Positions 7,908 to 15,447 of a DNA stretch of 15,818 bases are shown here, in pieces; position 1 is the first letter of the stretch, and each line of letters opens with the position of its first letter. The notes beneath the pieces were generated by a model. That model was not told the DNA's origin. It worked only from the letters and a program-made list of their open reading frames with translations, and searched no databases. Position numbers and translations under genes: made by a program. Origin of the DNA: Bacteroidota bacterium. Its GTDB lineage: Bacteria > Bacteroidota > Ignavibacteria > Kapaibacteriales > UBA2268. The stretch lies in the NCBI GenBank assembly GCA_024280675.1, contig JAJRPT010000076.1, positions 1 through 15,818 of the forward strand, read 5' to 3'.

Positions 7908-8792
7908 CTATAACTTAATCTCGACAAGTCCCTTGTATTTTATTTTCTCACTATTGTGAACCTTTGTACTTTCGGCAATATCAATATCGGAGCCAAATAT
8001 CTCTTTGATATATTCCATAGATTCATCTTCGGAATCTGCTAGTGTGGAAACAATGAGCGTGTGATCTCGTTTTATTTGGTGCATATAAATCTCAGCATTT
8101 TCAGAAGGATTGTCACACAATTCTCTGTAAATTTCCATAGCTTCGGTGTTTCTGAAGTCGGTACGCATGGCTTGGAGAATTAGTTTCTTTGCCTTATCAC
8201 TAATTCCAATCTCATTGTAAGCCTTGCCCGTATAAAAATATATTTCTGATAGATTGACAAAAATATCTTCTTGATTGAGTTCATCAACCGAACCAAACTC
8301 TTCGTCGAAATCCGAAATCAACTCAGAATACTTTCCTTGAGAGAATAATATTTTATATCGCAAAGAAGCAAATTCACTTTTATAATCAGATCTTTGAGAT
8401 GCCGAAATATGGGCGAGTGCTTCGTCCAATTTATCTTCTTTGCAATAGAGTACAGTGATATTGAGGTTGATTAATTCCGCATCAGATGCGTCGAAATCTA
8501 GTGCTTTTTTGTAGGATTTGTGTGCGACTTCGAAACTGTTCATTGTGGTTTCAATGTTTGCTTTTTTCATCCACAGCTGCCATTGCTCTGGGAATAATTC
8601 AAGAGCTCGCTCGACAACAGATTGTGCTTTTGGAATGTCTTGGTCTATTAGAAAACATTCGCTCAGCAAGTTGTATCCGTTGATGTTGTTTTGTTTAATC
8701 AATTCTTCGGCGGCTACTTTTGCCTCGTCTTGCCCGCCTTGGTAGAGTGTCTCGAATGCTTTTTTTATAAATTCTTCAGTGTCTTGTATCAT
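7908..8792 (-). CDS. Cytoplasmic TPR-repeat protein
   Basis: A 294-residue protein with no signal peptide or membrane segment. About residues 1-235 form helical tetratricopeptide-like repeats, seen in segments such as SVVERALELFPEQWQLWMKK, AHKSYKKALDFDASDAELI and AKKLILQAMRTDFRN. The last 60 residues differ: they look like a small alpha/beta domain (DHTLIVSTLAD, MEYIKEIFG, KYKGLVEIKL) that I cannot name. TPR proteins are interaction scaffolds, so no specific role can be assigned. It is the first gene of the likely TPR-speB-murB transcript, 15 bp from speB. A TAAATTTG element and a TTGACA lie upstream of its ATG and may be its promoter. It is unrelated in layout to the TPR region of the sensor kinase. 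Confidence 0.85.
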   Translation of the reverse strand: MIQDTEEFIKKAFETLYQGGQDEAKVAAEELIKQNNINGYNLLSECFLIDQDIPKAQSVVERALELFPEQWQLWMKKANIETTMNSFEVAHKSYKKALDFDASDAELINLNITVLYCKEDKLDEALAHISASQRSDYKSEFASLRYKILFSQGKYSELISDFDEEFGSVDELNQEDIFVNLSEIYFYTGKAYNEIGISDKAKKLILQAMRTDFRNTEAMEIYRELCDNPSENAEIYMHQIKRDHTLIVSTLADSEDESMEYIKEIFGSDIDIAESTKVHNSEKIKYKGLVEIKL

Positions 8793-8826
8793 TTTCTTTC
8801 TTTTATAATTAATATATTTTAGTCTG

Positions 8827-8850
8827 CAAATTTATGGAACTATTTGTCAA
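8827..8850 (-). promoter_or_regulatory. Possible promoter of the TPR-speB-murB cluster
   Basis: On the minus strand TTGACA (8850-8845) is followed by TAAATTTG (8834-8827), a match to the Bacteroidota -7 element TAnnTTTG. The spacing from TTG to TAnnTTTG is only 13 bp, shorter than the usual 17-23, so the call is tentative. Its position about 35 bp before the ATG at 8792 is suitable. Confidence 0.3.
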
Positions 8851-8877
8851 TAACATAAGGTAATCTCTAAAAAAATA

Positions 8878-9171
8878 TTATTTCAAGAGTTGCCCGAATT
8901 TGTCGATATGATCTTTTAGATTTTGATTTTTAAGTGTCTTAAAATTGCTTAGGTCAAACATGTATGGAGTTGGTAAGCTGTCTAATTCATATAAAATTTT
9001 GCTAACAAGTGTATTGTTATCCAAGTTTATAGAAATGTCAATGTCTGAGCCATTCCGAAAATTTCCCATGGCTCGAGATCCGTAAATTTTAATGCCACAA
9101 ATGTCTACATATTTTGTTAAAACGTCCAGTATTAATTTAATAGTTCCGTCATCTAATCCGAACTTATTCAT
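8878..9171 (-). CDS. MNT minimal nucleotidyltransferase, probable antitoxin
   Basis: A 97-residue minimal nucleotidyltransferase of the HI0073/MntA group. The hallmark GSx10DxD is exact: Gly31-Ser32, ten residues, then Asp43-Ile-Asp45. Asp73 (MFDLSNF) is well placed for the third metal-binding carboxylate. In characterised MNT/HEPN pairs the nucleotidyltransferase silences the HEPN toxin by adding AMP to a tyrosine near the toxin active site. Here it follows the HEPN gene with a 4-bp overlap (9168-9171), so translation is probably coupled. The protein is soluble and has no extra domain. All catalytic residues appear intact, so it should be active. Function as an antitoxin is inferred from the pairing and motifs; some HI0073-type pairs have no proven toxin activity. 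Confidence 0.87.
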   Translation of the reverse strand: MNKFGLDDGTIKLILDVLTKYVDICGIKIYGSRAMGNFRNGSDIDISINLDNNTLVSKILYELDSLPTPYMFDLSNFKTLKNQNLKDHIDKFGQLLK

Positions 9172-9575
9172 AAATCTTCTCTTCTAAAAAATTCAATTAG
9201 CAAGTTGATTTCTTTGTGGTAAGAATCCATAATGTGCTCCACGGCTAAATCTGCATTTTGTTCATCATAGCTATGAGCCATAAGGTTTCTATCGCCTAAC
9301 ATGTCAATCCACGCTTGACCATTTTCAATGAAATCATTATTGAACGCAACTTTTATTGCAGAACGAGGAGATTTAGCATCAGAAAAACCTTCGGCAATCA
9401 GATAATCTTTCAGTGTTTTCCAAGCCAGCTCAAATGTAAATTCAAATACTTGAATCAAAGCTAATTTATTTGTTTCGGAACCAGGGTTTTCCTCCATCTC
9501 AGACACGAACTTATCTAGCTTTTTTCCAGCTTTCTGAAAATTCTCAAATCTTTGTTTCCACCTTATCTGTGTCAT
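9168..9575 (-). CDS. HEPN-domain protein (HI0074-like), probable toxin
   Basis: A 135-residue all-helical protein of the HI0074 nucleotidyltransferase-substrate-binding family within the HEPN superfamily. Its FEFTFELAWKTLKDYL segment (44-59) is typical of the family. The HEPN active-site motif Rx4HxY is complete: Arg96, His101 and Tyr103 in DRNLMAHSY. In type VII toxin-antitoxin pairs Arg and His give RNase activity and the tyrosine is AMPylated by the MNT partner. The gene starts at an ATG without a Shine-Dalgarno sequence, lies first in the pair, and overlaps the MNT gene by 4 bp. It diverges from secA across 87 bp. Pairs like this are often carried in accessory DNA, yet nothing mobile is visible on either side. 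Confidence 0.87.
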   Translation of the reverse strand: MTQIRWKQRFENFQKAGKKLDKFVSEMEENPGSETNKLALIQVFEFTFELAWKTLKDYLIAEGFSDAKSPRSAIKVAFNNDFIENGQAWIDMLGDRNLMAHSYDEQNADLAVEHIMDSYHKEINLLIEFFRREDL

Positions 9576-9624
9576 CTTAGAACTAATATTATTTTTACAG
9601 GTTTCTATTGAGCTGGGAATTTAC

Positions 9625-9647
9625 TAAATTTGTTGTTAGCAAAGATA
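9625..9647. promoter_or_regulatory. Possible divergent -7 elements, secA and HEPN/MNT
   Basis: TAAATTTG on the plus strand (9625-9632) and TATCTTTG on the minus strand (9647-9640) both match the Bacteroidota -7 element TAnnTTTG and point toward secA and the HEPN gene respectively. Neither has a well-spaced upstream TTG, so chance matches in AT-rich DNA are possible. If real, the plus-strand element would make the TTG codon at 9630 too close to serve as secA start and favour the ATG at 9663. Confidence 0.27.
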
Positions 9648-9662
9648 CAAAACAAGAAAAAA

Positions 9663-12600
9663 ATGATAAAATTTATCTCAAAATTAATTGGTGGAACTAA
9701 ATCTGAAAAAGATGTTAAGAAGATGCGTCCTATCGTGGATTCTATCAATGAAATTTACAAAACACTCTCAGATCTTTCAGACGAAGAACTTGCCGGAAAA
9801 ACAAATATTTACCGTGAAGCTATAAAAAATAAAATTAGCCAACAAGAAAATGAAAAAGAGGAAATCCAGCAGAGATTGCAAAATGAAGCGTTGGATGCAA
9901 AAGAAAATGCAAAACTTCACGAACGTCAAAAAGAATTAAATGATGAAATATTCGACCTTGTCCAAGAGAAACTAGACGAGCTTTTGCCAGAAGTCTTCGC
10001 CGTGGTCAAAGAAGTTTGTCGCCGTTTGACTGAGTCAAGGCATAGCTATTCTTACGTAGATCAACCAAATGTCTGGGATATGATTCCCTACGACGTACAG
10101 CTTATTGGAGCCATTGTGCTTCACGACGGGAAAATTGCCGAGATGCAGACTGGCGAAGGGAAAACTCTAGTCTCAATCATGCCATTGTATTTGAATTCAC
10201 TTGCGGGGCGTGGGGTTCATCTTGTGACGGTCAATGATTATCTTGCTCGTCGTGACTGTGAGTGGATGAAGCCTGTCTTTGATTTCTTGGGAATTAAAAC
10301 CGGCTCTCTGCAACCCCGGATGGACAATGTCGCAAGGAAGAAAACTTATAATCTCGACATAACTTATGGTACAAACAATGAATTTGGCTTTGATTATCTA
10401 CGTGATAATATGGTACAAGAAGCCGAACACATGGTTCAGCGTAATCACTGGTATGCAATAGTAGATGAGGTAGATTCGGTACTCATTGACGAGGCTCGTA
10501 CACCACTCATAATCTCAGGTTCGGTTGGGCAAACGGGTGAGAATCAGAAATTTGAAGAAATGAAGCCTAGAGTTCAGAAATTAGTCAATGCTCAAACAAA
10601 ACTTGTGAATGGTGAACTAAGCGACGTGCAAAAGCTGATGATTTCTGAGGATAAAGAAGAAATATACCAAGCGGGGGTGAAATTACTAAAAGCTAATCGC
10701 GCACTACCCAAACACAAACGTCTACTTAAATTACTGCAAGATCCAGAAGTTGCCAAGCTGCTAAAAAGAACAGAGCTTGACCATCTAAAAGAAAAAGCCG
10801 TCAAGATGAAGGAGTTGGACGAAACTCTGTATTACGTTATCGAAGAGAAAAATCATTCGGTCGATATTTCCGAAATTGGGCGGGAATTACTCGCCTCTGG
10901 AGGAGATGATTCAGACATGTTCTTGCTTCCAGATATAACAGAAGAAATGTCGATGATTGAAGGTGATGAATCACTTTCTAAATCCGATAAAGCACTAAAG
11001 ATTGATAAAGTAAATTCAGTTTATGCCGACCGTTCAGACCGTGTTCACACGACTGGTCAGTTGCTAAAGGCTTTTTCATTATACGAGCGTGACATTGAAT
11101 ATGTTGTCCAAGATGGTAAGGTTCAAATCGTGGATGAACACACCGGAAGGATTATGGACGGGAGACGCTTCTCTGACGGTCTTCACCAAGCAATCGAAGC
11201 TAAAGAAAATGTGAAAGTGGAACGTGACACGCAGACCCTTGCCACAATTACTCTGCAGAATTATTATAGATTATACAATAAATTGGGCGGAATGACAGGG
11301 ACGGCAGAGACTGAAGCGACTGAGTTTCACAAAATTTACAAACTCGAAGTAGTCGTCATCCCAACAAATAGACCAATGCTAAGAGATGATCAAAATGATG
11401 TGCTCTACAAAACCAAACGTGAGAAATTTAACGCCCTAATTGATGAAGCCGAAAGACTCATAGGTGAGGGTAGACCAATTCTTGTCGGTACGGCATCGGT
11501 TGAGGTTTCGGAAGTCCTGTCCAAAATGTTCCACCGCAAGAAAATTAAACACCAACTACTTAATGCCAAGCACAATGACAAAGAAGCTGAAATTGTCTCA
11601 ATGGCTGGGCAATCGGGTGCTGTGACCATTGCAACCAATATGGCTGGTCGTGGGACAGATATTAAGTTGGACTCAAAGACGAAAAATAGTGGTGGTCTGG
11701 CAATTTTGGGGTCTGAGCGACATGACTCCCGCCGGATTGACAGACAGCTTCGTGGACGCTCTGGGCGGCAAGGCGACCCAGGTAGTTCAAAGTTTTTCAT
11801 CTCGATGGAAGACAATCTGATGAGGCTTTTTGGTGGTGAGCGTTCGGCAAGTATTATGAGCAAGCTCAATATCCCAGAAGGTGAGCCGATTGAGGCTAAT
11901 ATGATGACAAAGGCGGTGGAAAGGGCTCAGAAGAAAGTCGAAGAAAATAATTTCAGCACACGGAAACGTCTAATCGACTATGATGACGTGATGAACTTGC
12001 AACGTGATGTGATTTATACCCGTCGCCGTTACGCATTGGGTGGAGAAAGGCTAAGAGGTGTCATATTTGAATACATCGAAGATATGGCTCGAGACTGGTT
12101 TGCAGACTTTCACTCCAGTGAAAATGTTGATTATGCTGGATTTCAGAATATTTCAAGACAGACTTTACTTGCCGTTCCTGAGATTAGTGAAGAAGAGTTC
12201 GCCGATATTTCCGAGGAATCTTTTGTTAAAAGTGTGGTGGCCGCAGCCGACGAATTCTATTCTCGCAAAGAAGAAATGGCTGGTGGTGATTTTATGAAAC
12301 AGCTTGAAAAAGTTGCTTTCTTGCAGACAATCGATAATCTTTGGAGGGATCACCTAAGGGCGATGGATGATCTAAAGGAAGGAATTCATCTTAGGTCTTA
12401 CGCGCAAAAAGACCCGCTCCTTGAGTATAAGCGTGAGGCTTATGAATTATTCTTTGAATTAATCAAGGAAGTAAATCGTGATACCGTTCAGTTTGCATTC
12501 AAATATTTCCCTGGGGCAGTTCAGGAGAAATCTCAAAACTCGAGAAGAAGAGCACCTCAGTTGCGTAAGAATCAAAATTCTGGAATTTCCTATGATAGAC

Positions 12601-12824
12601 CTGATGAAGTTGCTGGTCAATCTCAACAATCTGGAGGAGTTCCGCAGACCGAAAAAGCACGTGGTAGAAATGTCAGTTCAGTGAAAACCGAACGCAGGGA
12701 ATCGCCGAAGATTGGACGAAATGACAAAGTCACCGTCCAATATGGCGACGGGAGTAGTAAGCAAGGGAAGTATAAAAAGTTTGAGCAAGATGTCAAAAAT
12801 GGATTGGCAAAGATTATAGATTAA
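9663..12824 (+). CDS. secA: Preprotein translocase ATPase SecA
   Basis: SecA drives unfolded preproteins through the SecYEG channel using ATP. The ATG at 9663 gives 1053 residues starting MIKFISKLIGG, like other SecAs; a TTG at 9630 in the same frame would add 11 residues that the family lacks. Motifs (numbered from this ATG): Walker A MQTGEGKT (161-168), VDEVDSVLIDEARTP (267-281), the DEHTGRIMDGRRF region (491-503), GMTGTAETE (543-551), MAGRGTDIKL (660-669) and RQLRGRSGRQGDPGS (694-708). It is longer than E. coli SecA (901) because of a charged helical insert near residues 55-105 and a large insert at about 289-395, both usual in Bacteroidota-type SecA. After a Gln/Ser/Arg-rich linker (about 955-1015) the usual CxCxSGx8CH zinc finger is absent; the tail starts IGRNDKV and ends in a short Lys-rich segment. 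It is monocistronic or may read through to 12912; no terminator is visible. Confidence 0.97.
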   Translation: MIKFISKLIGGTKSEKDVKKMRPIVDSINEIYKTLSDLSDEELAGKTNIYREAIKNKISQQENEKEEIQQRLQNEALDAKENAKLHERQKELNDEIFDLVQEKLDELLPEVFAVVKEVCRRLTESRHSYSYVDQPNVWDMIPYDVQLIGAIVLHDGKIAEMQTGEGKTLVSIMPLYLNSLAGRGVHLVTVNDYLARRDCEWMKPVFDFLGIKTGSLQPRMDNVARKKTYNLDITYGTNNEFGFDYLRDNMVQEAEHMVQRNHWYAIVDEVDSVLIDEARTPLIISGSVGQTGENQKFEEMKPRVQKLVNAQTKLVNGELSDVQKLMISEDKEEIYQAGVKLLKANRALPKHKRLLKLLQDPEVAKLLKRTELDHLKEKAVKMKELDETLYYVIEEKNHSVDISEIGRELLASGGDDSDMFLLPDITEEMSMIEGDESLSKSDKALKIDKVNSVYADRSDRVHTTGQLLKAFSLYERDIEYVVQDGKVQIVDEHTGRIMDGRRFSDGLHQAIEAKENVKVERDTQTLATITLQNYYRLYNKLGGMTGTAETEATEFHKIYKLEVVVIPTNRPMLRDDQNDVLYKTKREKFNALIDEAERLIGEGRPILVGTASVEVSEVLSKMFHRKKIKHQLLNAKHNDKEAEIVSMAGQSGAVTIATNMAGRGTDIKLDSKTKNSGGLAILGSERHDSRRIDRQLRGRSGRQGDPGSSKFFISMEDNLMRLFGGERSASIMSKLNIPEGEPIEANMMTKAVERAQKKVEENNFSTRKRLIDYDDVMNLQRDVIYTRRRYALGGERLRGVIFEYIEDMARDWFADFHSSENVDYAGFQNISRQTLLAVPEISEEEFADISEESFVKSVVAAADEFYSRKEEMAGGDFMKQLEKVAFLQTIDNLWRDHLRAMDDLKEGIHLRSYAQKDPLLEYKREAYELFFELIKEVNRDTVQFAFKYFPGAVQEKSQNSRRRAPQLRKNQNSGISYDRPDEVAGQSQQSGGVPQTEKARGRNVSSVKTERRESPKIGRNDKVTVQYGDGSSKQGKYKKFEQDVKNGLAKIID

Positions 12825-12911
12825 TACATTTATTTTTCACTATTAATAGATGATAATTATGTAACTTGTGCTTTGTGGAGTATACTATTAACTTATTTTA
12901 TTTAAAAAAAC

Positions 12912-13322
12912 ATGATTTCTAAAGTAATATTAATATTGTTTGTTTGCCTTGCATTTATTTCCTGCTCGGACGAAGAAGGAGTTGGAGGCGAAGCAACTCT
13001 CAGAGGATATGTCTGGCAAATAGATTACAACAGGGAGTTTACAAAAATAAAGTTCGAGGGTCCGGCTATGAATAAAGATGTATTCATTATTTATGGCTCT
13101 GATACGACAACATTTCACGATGATACCGAAACTCACTGGGACGGGAGCTTTGAGTTTCGCTATTTGAAAGAAGGAAGCTACACTGTCTATGTCTACTCAA
13201 AGGACTCAAGTGGGGCAGCAGAAAATATTGAAAGCCCTGATATTGTTGTGAAAAAGATGATTACTATTGCCGGCGGTAAAGATTTTGTAGAAATTGCTGA
13301 TACTCTAGTTGTTTTGAATTAA
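12912..13322 (+). CDS. Small lipoprotein with a carboxypeptidase-regulatory-like fold
   Basis: A 136-residue predicted lipoprotein. The signal is MISKVILILFVCLAFISC with the lipidated cysteine probably Cys18; the following SDEEGVGG is an acidic, flexible tether, and Asp at mature position 3 could affect sorting. The rest looks like a small beta-sandwich of the carboxypeptidase regulatory or transthyretin-like kind: ATLRGYVWQ at the start, WDGSFEFRYLKEGSYTVYVYSKD (131-163 region of the gene's middle) and closing strands to LVVLN. Such domains bind or shape surface polymers and proteins, but no ligand can be named. It starts 87 bp after secA and its stop is 26 bp before the VTC gene, so it probably heads that cluster. 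No Shine-Dalgarno sequence or clear promoter is visible. Confidence 0.75.
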   Translation: MISKVILILFVCLAFISCSDEEGVGGEATLRGYVWQIDYNREFTKIKFEGPAMNKDVFIIYGSDTTTFHDDTETHWDGSFEFRYLKEGSYTVYVYSKDSSGAAENIESPDIVVKKMITIAGGKDFVEIADTLVVLN

Positions 13323-13348
13323 ATGTAAAATAATATTTATTTATAAAA

Positions 13349-14110
13349 ATGGAAACCAGTGCAATATTAGAAAAATTTAATCCAGTCTCGCTTGCCGATA
13401 TTTCAAAGGTTAGCCTCCAAGATAGGGTTGATACAAAATTTGTCTTTGCAAGTGATAAATTAGAAATGATTCTAAGACAACTGAGATCTGAGTATAATAT
13501 ATTAGAGATTGAGGGCAGGCGAACAAATAAGTACAGATCCAGATATTTTGACACTGAAGACTTCGATTCATATTTAATGCACCACAACAAAAGAGCTAAT
13601 CGCTACCGAATCAGATTTAGAGAATACGTGGGTTCCAATCTTTGTTTCTTGGAAATTAAAAAGAAATTTAAGGGCAGAACTATAAAATTTCGAGTTAAGA
13701 AAAGTGAAATGGAAAAGGAACTAAGAGCTGATTCCAAGAAATTTATAAATGAAGTCTTGCCGTCTCTTTCACAAACTCTTAAATTGTCTGTGGACAACTC
13801 CTTCTCCCGTATCACCTTTGTAGATAAGGGAATGACAGAAAGACTTACCATAGATTACAAGTTGAAATTCTATACTTGTGATAACAGTATGCTAAACTTT
13901 GATTCGCTGGTAATCGCCGAACTAAAACAAAGTAAAGTCAATTCACAGTCTTTTTTCTACAAAACTATGATGGGGTTTGGGCTTCGACCAAGTAAGTTTA
14001 GCAAATACTCTATAGGGCTAATGGGTGTAAATAAAGATTTGAAACAAAATAGATTTAAAAAACAATTACTGCAATTACAAAAACTAAATATTAATGTTAT
14101 TAGAAATTAA
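13349..14110 (+). CDS. VTC-domain protein, polyphosphate polymerase-like
   Basis: A 253-residue protein made almost entirely of a VTC domain, the triphosphate-tunnel fold that in yeast Vtc4 makes polyphosphate from ATP. The tunnel residues are visible in order: DRVDTKF (Arg26, Lys30), YFDT (66-69), NRYRIRFR (Arg85, Arg87, Arg89), LEIKKK (Glu102, Lys104), ERLTIDYKL (Arg165, Asp169, Lys171), IAELKQ (Glu191, Lys193) and KFSKYSIG (Lys216, Lys219). All expected charged positions appear kept, so it should be catalytically able. It has no signal or membrane segment, so the domain faces the cytoplasm. Its 3' end overlaps the DUF4956 gene by 17 bp. In other bacteria VTC and DUF4956 genes also occur together. 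Polyphosphate synthesis is the leading idea; triphosphate binding or hydrolysis is the alternative. Confidence 0.88.
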   Translation: METSAILEKFNPVSLADISKVSLQDRVDTKFVFASDKLEMILRQLRSEYNILEIEGRRTNKYRSRYFDTEDFDSYLMHHNKRANRYRIRFREYVGSNLCFLEIKKKFKGRTIKFRVKKSEMEKELRADSKKFINEVLPSLSQTLKLSVDNSFSRITFVDKGMTERLTIDYKLKFYTCDNSMLNFDSLVIAELKQSKVNSQSFFYKTMMGFGLRPSKFSKYSIGLMGVNKDLKQNRFKKQLLQLQKLNINVIRN

Positions 14111-14765
14111 TGCACAGGAGTTCCTGACAGACAAAGTCTTAGGTATGCCGCTCTACTCCCATGATGATTTCATGAGACTTCTGTATCGCTTCACCTTCAA
14201 TTTTGTATTCATATTGGCAATAGTAAGATACATCTACTACCCTCTGGCAAAGAAAAAAGAATATCTTTTTACTTACATGCTAATAAGTACGGTTGTATTT
14301 TTGCTCTGTTTTTTGCTAGATAATGTAAAGCTTCAACTTGGCTTTGCGCTTGGACTCTTTGCCATATTTGGTATAATTCGCTACCGAACCGATGCCATCC
14401 CAATAAAAGAAATGACTTATCTCTTCATCGTCATCGGGCTTTCGGTTGTAAATGCTCTTGTCAATAAAAAAATATCTCATGCCGAACTGGTATTTACCAA
14501 CATGGTAGTCTTTTTCTTGGCATACGGGCTGGAAAAGATATGGTTCCTAAAACATGAATCGAAAAGAACGATTAACTATGAAAATATTGAACTCATAAAA
14601 GTTCAAAATTATGAACTCTTATTAAAAGATGTAGAAGAGCGAACTGGACTGATTATCGAACGAATTGAAATTGGTAGAATTGACTTTCTCACCGATACAG
14701 CGTTTATCAAAATCTTCTACTATCCAGAAGATCAACCCGCACAAGACATACCCTCCTATGAGTAA
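14094..14765 (+). CDS. DUF4956 inner-membrane protein
   Basis: A 223-residue membrane protein with about five hydrophobic segments: 32-49, 57-75, 80-96, 106-123 and 131-149. The third, GFALGLFAIFGIIRYRT, carries the glycine-rich FGIIRYRT motif that marks DUF4956. A soluble C-terminal domain (about 158-212) contains YENIELIKVQNYELLLKDV and ends in beta-like FIKIFYY. DUF4956 proteins have no established activity but are frequent partners of VTC-domain proteins, which suggests they anchor or pass on the VTC product at the inner membrane. The start at 14094 lies 17 bp inside the VTC gene, and the stop overlaps the ATG of the next gene by 8 bp, so the three are probably translationally coupled. 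The role is inferred from the partnership. Confidence 0.88.
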   Translation: MLLEINAQEFLTDKVLGMPLYSHDDFMRLLYRFTFNFVFILAIVRYIYYPLAKKKEYLFTYMLISTVVFLLCFLLDNVKLQLGFALGLFAIFGIIRYRTDAIPIKEMTYLFIVIGLSVVNALVNKKISHAELVFTNMVVFFLAYGLEKIWFLKHESKRTINYENIELIKVQNYELLLKDVEERTGLIIERIEIGRIDFLTDTAFIKIFYYPEDQPAQDIPSYE

Positions 14766-15447
14766 GTTTATTGTTTCCATATTATTTCTCATTGTATTTT
14801 TTACTATTAATACCAGTGCAACCGGAAGCCCTGATGATACAGGATTTTGGTCTTCGGCAAGAATTGTGCAGCCCCTTGGCTATGGGTTTAGAATTACTCT
14901 CAGACAAGACATGCGTCTGCACAATGATTGGTCATCTTTGAATCAAACTTTTAATGAATTTTCACTCGGCTTCAAGGCAAATGATAATCTTAGCTTCGGA
15001 GCAAAATACCGGCTAGGACAAAGAGAATCTACATTCTCGCCCACTCACATAGACCAAAGGTATAGTATTGAAATGACTCTGGAACAGGAATTTAGTGATT
15101 TGGAAATAGCTTGGAGAAGTAGAACTCAGTTTAGGTATCGTGATTTAGGGCGGAGAGAAAATTCATACATACCAAAGAATTATTGGAGAAATAAATTCAC
15201 CATCAGTTATCGGCTCAATAAGAGAATAAAACCATTTGCTTCTTACGAATCCTTCAATGAATTTTCTTATGACACCAAGCAGTATAACAAATATAGACTC
15301 TCTTTTGGCACCAGAGTTAGGTTCAACAAAAGCAATTCTTTACGCATATCCTACATTTTCCAAAATTCTATCAATACAGACTTGCCACTACTGGAAAACA
15401 TTCTGAGCCTCTCATATTCCTATAAGCTAAGCAAAATAGCTAATTAA
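14758..15447 (+). CDS. DUF2490 predicted outer-membrane beta-barrel
   Basis: From the ATG at 14758 the product has 229 residues and begins with a clean signal peptide, MSKFIVSILFLIVFFTINTSATG, cut near residue 22. A longer frame from 14665 would put 31 unrelated residues before it and was discarded. The mature part has the alternating polar/aromatic strands of a small barrel, beginning DTGFWSSARIVQPL and including FGAKYRLGQRE, RSRTQFRYRDLGRR, YRLNKRIKPFASYE and a last strand NILSLSYSYKL. This pattern matches DUF2490. The inside strands are rich in Arg, as expected for a channel or binding site for anions. Its ATG overlaps the DUF4956 stop by 8 bp (ATGAGTAA). It is the final gene of the VTC cluster, and its stop overlaps the convergent signal peptidase gene by 8 bp. 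A role in passing or binding a polymer is speculative. Confidence 0.83.
   Translation: MSKFIVSILFLIVFFTINTSATGSPDDTGFWSSARIVQPLGYGFRITLRQDMRLHNDWSSLNQTFNEFSLGFKANDNLSFGAKYRLGQRESTFSPTHIDQRYSIEMTLEQEFSDLEIAWRSRTQFRYRDLGRRENSYIPKNYWRNKFTISYRLNKRIKPFASYESFNEFSYDTKQYNKYRLSFGTRVRFNKSNSLRISYIFQNSINTDLPLLENILSLSYSYKLSKIAN

Noticed and set aside
9630..9662. TTG at 9630 as the start of SecA, adding 11 residues.
   Set aside because: The added residues are Lys/Gln-rich and not found at SecA N-termini, while MIKFISKLIGG from the ATG at 9663 matches the family; a -7 promoter element also overlaps the TTG.
11405..11869. 154-codon open frame on the minus strand within secA.
   Set aside because: It is antisense to the highly conserved helicase region of SecA, has no homology I recognise and no ribosome binding site; it is a shadow of the real gene.
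12881..12886. TATACT before the lipoprotein gene as a -10 promoter element.
   Set aside because: No -35 or -33 element at suitable spacing could be found; the hexamer alone is expected by chance in AT-rich DNA.
14665..14757. Longer DUF2490 gene beginning at 14665.
   Set aside because: It would overlap DUF4956 by about 100 bp and hide the signal peptide behind 31 residues; the ATG at 14758 gives a normal secreted protein.
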